The notes beneath the pieces were generated by a model. It had not been told where the DNA came from. It made no database searches and worked only from the letters and a program-made list of their open reading frames with translations. Made by a program: the position numbers and the translations under genes. From Microcaldota archaeon (GTDB lineage Archaea > Micrarchaeota > Micrarchaeia > Anstonellales > Bilamarchaeaceae), in the NCBI GenBank assembly GCA_023247345.1, contig JAHFGR010000051.1, forward strand, positions 1-8,033: 8,033 bases of DNA, read 5' to 3'. Positions within the stretch are counted from its first letter, which is position 1; each line of letters starts with the position of its first letter. Below, in pieces: positions 5,642-8,033 of this stretch.

Positions 5642-6334
5642 ATGCACATTGTTCTCTCATTAGGCGGAAGTTTGGTAAATACTGAAAATGGAACAGATAC
5701 AGAATATCTTGCAAAGATAAATGGCATAATAAGTAAATGCATTGCCAAAGGCAATAAATTTGGCATTGTTGTTGGTGGCGGCTTTGCAGCAAGAAAAAAG
5801 GCAAACAAACTAAGAACAAAAGGCAAAAACGAGTTTGAATGCGATGAAGCTGCAATAAAGATTACATGGAAAAATGCTAAATCAGTTATAGCTGCTCTCG
5901 GCGGCAGCGCTTATCCGAAGGTAATAAAGGATTTTTATAAAGCAAGAAAACTGGCCATGCACAACAATGTGGTGGTCATGGGCGGAACGATTCCGGGTAT
6001 AACTACTGATACAGATTCTGTACTGCTTGCAGAAGCGATAGGTGCAAAACAACTTGTCAACATAAGCAATACTGATGGAATATACGATAGCGATCCAAGA
6101 AAAAATCCAACAGCAAAAAAATTTGACAGGCTAGATTACCATCAACTAATTCATATTGCCTGTGAGTATGATACCAGAAAGGCGGGAGAAAACTTTGTGT
6201 TTGATATTTTGGCTTGCAAACTGATAGCGAGAAGTAAAATAGAAACACATTTTGTAAGCGGCCACAGTCTCAACGATTTAGAAAATGCAATAGATGGAAA
6301 AGCGCATAACGGAACAATTGTAAAAGAGATATAA
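5642..6334 (+). CDS. pyrH: UMP kinase (archaeal type)
   Basis: A 230-residue amino-acid-kinase-fold enzyme that phosphorylates UMP to UDP with ATP in pyrimidine synthesis; it works as a hexamer in the cytoplasm. The length fits the archaeal subfamily (about 220-230). Motifs in order are SLGGSL (6-11) for phosphate binding, VVGGGFAAR (43-51), MGGTIPGITTDTDS (113-126) for UMP binding and catalysis, NISNTDGIYDSDPRKNP (140-156) for nucleotide binding, and AGENFVFD (181-188) with a closing GTIV. The GITTDTDSVLLAE segment is characteristic of the archaeal rather than the bacterial PyrH group. The ATG at 5642 could be leaderless from the TATA region at 5611-5623, though a GGGG seven bases upstream is a possible weak Shine-Dalgarno site. 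It is the only plus-strand gene in the right half and converges on the proteasome gene with a 17-base gap. Confidence 0.95.
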   Translation: MHIVLSLGGSLVNTENGTDTEYLAKINGIISKCIAKGNKFGIVVGGGFAARKKANKLRTKGKNEFECDEAAIKITWKNAKSVIAALGGSAYPKVIKDFYKARKLAMHNNVVVMGGTIPGITTDTDSVLLAEAIGAKQLVNISNTDGIYDSDPRKNPTAKKFDRLDYHQLIHIACEYDTRKAGENFVFDILACKLIARSKIETHFVSGHSLNDLENAIDGKAHNGTIVKEI

Positions 6335-6350
6335 AGAAGAAAATAAAAGG
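6335..6350 (-). terminator. T-rich terminator in the convergent gap
   Basis: Between the convergent kinase and proteasome stops, the minus strand reads CCTTTTATTTTCTTCT. This is a plausible intrinsic terminator for the proteasome gene. The plus strand here is purine-rich and shows no T-run, so the kinase transcript probably ends further on, inside the opposite gene. Confidence 0.35.
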
Positions 6351-6351
6351 A

Positions 6352-7059
6352 TTACTTTAAATATTTCGCAACTTCTTTGTCAGTCAAACAGACACACTTT
6401 TTATCGCTAGTATTTATGAAAGAAATCTCAACATTTTCAGGCAGAAGTTTTTCCTCTTGGGTTTTCTTCAATGCTTCCACACCAAGCTTTATCGCATCCT
6501 CGACAGACATCGTTTCTTTGTAGTTCTTTTCCAAAAGTTCATCGACTTCTTTCTTGCTAGCTCCGACAGAGTCTGCTTTGAATGCAGTCATTGCTCCGCT
6601 CGGTTCTGCTTCGTACAATCGCGGCTGGTCGTCAACACCTGCAATTAATAAGCTTACACCAAATGGCCTGTACCCTCCAATCTGGGTTAATCTTTGCATA
6701 ACATCGCAAATTTCTCGCGCAATGCTTTCTACTGTTGGCGCTTCGTTGTAAGTAATTCGATGTCTTTGGGAAATTACACGCGCTAGATCAACTAGTACAC
6801 GCGCATCGGCGATTAGACCGCTTGCTGTCACTGTGATGTGAGAATCAATATCGAAGATTTTCCTCAAGGATTCGGGCATTACGAGCTTCGAATGGATGCT
6901 TTTGAACGCAACAAGCACAACACCATCTCTAGCTGCTATGCCAATTGCTGTAGCGCCTCGCTTAACGGCTTCTTTAGCATACTCGACCTGGAATAATCGG
7001 CCATCAGGGCTAAAAACTGTAATTGCTCGATCATAAGCTTGTGGACTCACACCATACAT
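6352..7059 (-). CDS. psmA: 20S proteasome alpha subunit
   Basis: A 235-residue alpha subunit; seven form each outer ring of the 20S core and gate substrate entry. The N-terminal gate segment has AYDRAITVFSPDGRLFQVEY (8-27), including the YDR gating residues 9-11, followed by AKEAVKRG. Lys67 in ESLRKIF corresponds to the lysine in the pocket that receives the HbYX tail of PAN/Cdc48-type ATPases; GLIADARVLVDLAR (81-94) and QIGGYRPFGVSLLIAGVDD (126-144) are further hallmarks. The beta-type catalytic N-terminal threonine is absent, as expected. The start at 7059 is supported by GAGGTG seven bases upstream. In many euryarchaea psmA sits beside SBDS and exosome genes; here its upstream neighbour is a HEAT-repeat gene and its downstream neighbour a convergent kinase. 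No beta-subunit or ATPase gene is in the window. Confidence 0.97.
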   Translation of the reverse strand: MYGVSPQAYDRAITVFSPDGRLFQVEYAKEAVKRGATAIGIAARDGVVLVAFKSIHSKLVMPESLRKIFDIDSHITVTASGLIADARVLVDLARVISQRHRITYNEAPTVESIAREICDVMQRLTQIGGYRPFGVSLLIAGVDDQPRLYEAEPSGAMTAFKADSVGASKKEVDELLEKNYKETMSVEDAIKLGVEALKKTQEEKLLPENVEISFINTSDKKCVCLTDKEVAKYLK

Positions 7060-7066
7060 ATCAATA

Positions 7067-7072
7067 CACCTC
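7067..7072 (-). promoter_or_regulatory. Shine-Dalgarno site of psmA
   Basis: GAGGTG on the minus strand lies seven bases before the ATG at 7059, the best match to the anti-Shine-Dalgarno in the window. It settles the start where alpha-subunit N-termini vary. Confidence 0.65.
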
Positions 7073-7109
7073 TACGTTTGACAATTAGTATAATACATTC
7101 ATTGCGTAA

Positions 7110-7121
7110 TTATTTAAATAT
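7110..7121 (-). promoter_or_regulatory. Candidate TATA box of psmA
   Basis: The minus strand reads TATTTAAATAA in this AT-only stretch. A start about 25 bases downstream (near 7090) gives a leader of roughly 30 bases containing the Shine-Dalgarno site. A T-run terminator for the preceding gene lies just upstream, so psmA is probably transcribed on its own. Confidence 0.45.
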
Positions 7122-7132
7122 ACCGATCATAC

Positions 7133-7139
7133 AAAAAAA
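7133..7139 (-). terminator. T-run terminator after the HEAT-repeat gene
   Basis: Seven consecutive T on the minus strand, 14 bases past the HEAT-gene stop codon and just before the psmA TATA box. This is a typical archaeal oligo-T terminator. Confidence 0.45.
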
Positions 7140-7153
7140 GTCGGCATACAAAA

Positions 7154-8033
7154 TTAGTTCGAAACCGGGACTGCGGGAACGTCTTCTTCAGAAAAAATTA
7201 CTCGATTGCCCATCTGCAAATACACTGCCGCGTCATATGGCAATATTGCCCGATCGTCTTTTTTAAATGGTCCGAATGTTTTTCCCTTAAACTCGATTTC
7301 CGGAGCATCCTCTTTAAAAACAACAGATACTAACTGGTCTTGACGCTTATGGGGCAAAGGAAACGGCGGCACGACTATTTTTTGCATCCTTAAGAAATCT
7401 TCGAAGTCAGTAAGAACTCTGTCAAGAGCGACAAATTTCTGATATTTTTCGTCATCTTCAGAAGGTTTTCCAAAAATCGCAATACTTAATGCGACTTCGT
7501 GAAGTATTATATTTTTTAAAAACTTGTCGCCTTCGGCAAATAGATGAACGATTTTTTCGAATTCTTTTCTGTTAAAGTAATGCATTACCAATGCGTTGGC
7601 AGCATTAATAACAATGCCTTTTTTTATGCCAGCATCCTTGTCTCCTGCAGAGATACCTCTATCTTCTCTAGAAATAAGTCGGGTTAGGTCAAGAATGGCA
7701 ATAGAAATATCAATACCTTTTTCTGCTGCGGTTTTAAGTAAATTAGTAAAATTTAGAACCACTCCGATGTCCTCGTCTTTTAACCCGATTATAATTTCAG
7801 GAAGTGGAGGACTTATAAGAAAACCTTCTTCTATTAAGTCTGCAAATGCGATAGCAATTTGCATGCGAACATTGGTGTCTTCATCACTTAACGCTCTTGT
7901 AAGAATCGGTAACACGCTCGAAACGTCGGTATGCTCTGCCGCGAGTTCGATTGCTTCTGCTGCCCTGCGCTTTTTTTCCAGATCTCCAGCTAAAAGTAGG
8001 TTAGCAACATAGCGAAGATTTTCATCTGAGTCT
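7154..8033 (-). CDS. HEAT-repeat protein with GINS-B-like C-terminal module (N-terminus outside the window)
   Basis: The last 292 residues of a larger protein; the frame is open to the window edge, so the GTG at 7915 is internal, not the start. The first part is amphipathic helix pairs typical of HEAT repeats: a helix with RRAAEAIELAAEH, then VLPILTRALSDEDTNVRMQIAIAFADLIEEG, then PEIIIGLKDEDIGVVLNF and further degenerate pairs to about residue 210. The last 60 or so residues differ: after a proline-rich linker (PPFPLPHKR) comes VSVVFKEDAPEIEFKGKTFGPFKKDDRAILPYDAAVYLQMG. This has the pattern of the small beta-rich B domain of archaeal GINS proteins (GPFKKGD, LP, A..L...G), from memory and not confirmed by search. 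HEAT arrays bind proteins; the module might link it to replication factors. The frame ends 94 bases before the psmA start. Confidence 0.75.
   Translation of the reverse strand, partial: DSDENLRYVANLLLAGDLEKKRRAAEAIELAAEHTDVSSVLPILTRALSDEDTNVRMQIAIAFADLIEEGFLISPPLPEIIIGLKDEDIGVVLNFTNLLKTAAEKGIDISIAILDLTRLISREDRGISAGDKDAGIKKGIVINAANALVMHYFNRKEFEKIVHLFAEGDKFLKNIILHEVALSIAIFGKPSEDDEKYQKFVALDRVLTDFEDFLRMQKIVVPPFPLPHKRQDQLVSVVFKEDAPEIEFKGKTFGPFKKDDRAILPYDAAVYLQMGNRVIFSEEDVPAVPVSN

Noticed and set aside
5637..5855. Minus-strand frames overlapping the start of UMP kinase
   Set aside because: Antisense to the kinase phosphate-binding motifs; hydrophobic content is a by-product of the opposite strand.
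7039..7266. Plus-strand open frame across the psmA promoter and the HEAT gene end
   Set aside because: It crosses a promoter and a terminator of well-supported minus-strand genes and shows no recognisable protein features.
1..8033. CRISPR arrays, tRNA or rRNA genes, insertion sequences, attachment sites, replication origin
   Set aside because: I looked for spaced direct repeats, cloverleaf or conserved rRNA sequences, terminal inverted repeats and transposase motifs on both strands and found none I could support.

Overview
The window reads as a compact, AT-rich archaeal chromosome segment. The evidence is an archaeal ATP-dependent DNA ligase, a 20S proteasome alpha subunit, an archaeal-type UMP kinase, a translin-family protein and TATA-box promoters. 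Some genes have AGGTG-type Shine-Dalgarno sites; others appear leaderless. Tight packing, small proteins and TTG/ATT starts would suit a DPANN-like or other uncultivated archaeon, but that placement is inference. I see no rRNA, tRNA, CRISPR array, insertion sequence or prophage module.

Left end (1-1307): a truncated, unrecognised minus-strand gene whose first eight codons are out of frame with the rest. It is divergent from a plus-strand regulator with an HTH domain and a CBS pair, which can only reach its full length by starting at an ATT codon. About 100 bases of promoter DNA lie between them.

1334-3989 (minus strand): DNA ligase, then a cysteine-rich lipoprotein, then a gamma-class carbonic anhydrase-like protein. 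The ligase and the lipoprotein each have an AATAAATA box about 25 bases before the ATG and no Shine-Dalgarno site, so both look leaderless. The carbonic anhydrase-like gene has a strong Shine-Dalgarno site and a TTG start.

3990-5584 (minus strand): an overlapping or abutting operon of translin-like RNase, cyclase-family metallohydrolase and acylphosphatase. It is followed by a short open stretch without a start codon that may be a gene remnant, then a T-rich terminator.

5585-8033: a 57-base divergent promoter separates translin from plus-strand UMP kinase. The kinase converges on the proteasome alpha gene. Upstream of that lies the 3' part of a HEAT-repeat gene whose C-terminus resembles the small B domain of archaeal GINS.

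Most genes are housekeeping (replication/repair, nucleotide synthesis, protein degradation, RNA turnover). The least explained parts are the broken left-end gene with its divergent regulator, the lipoprotein, the start-less peptide at 4046-4144 and the HEAT/GINS-like protein.
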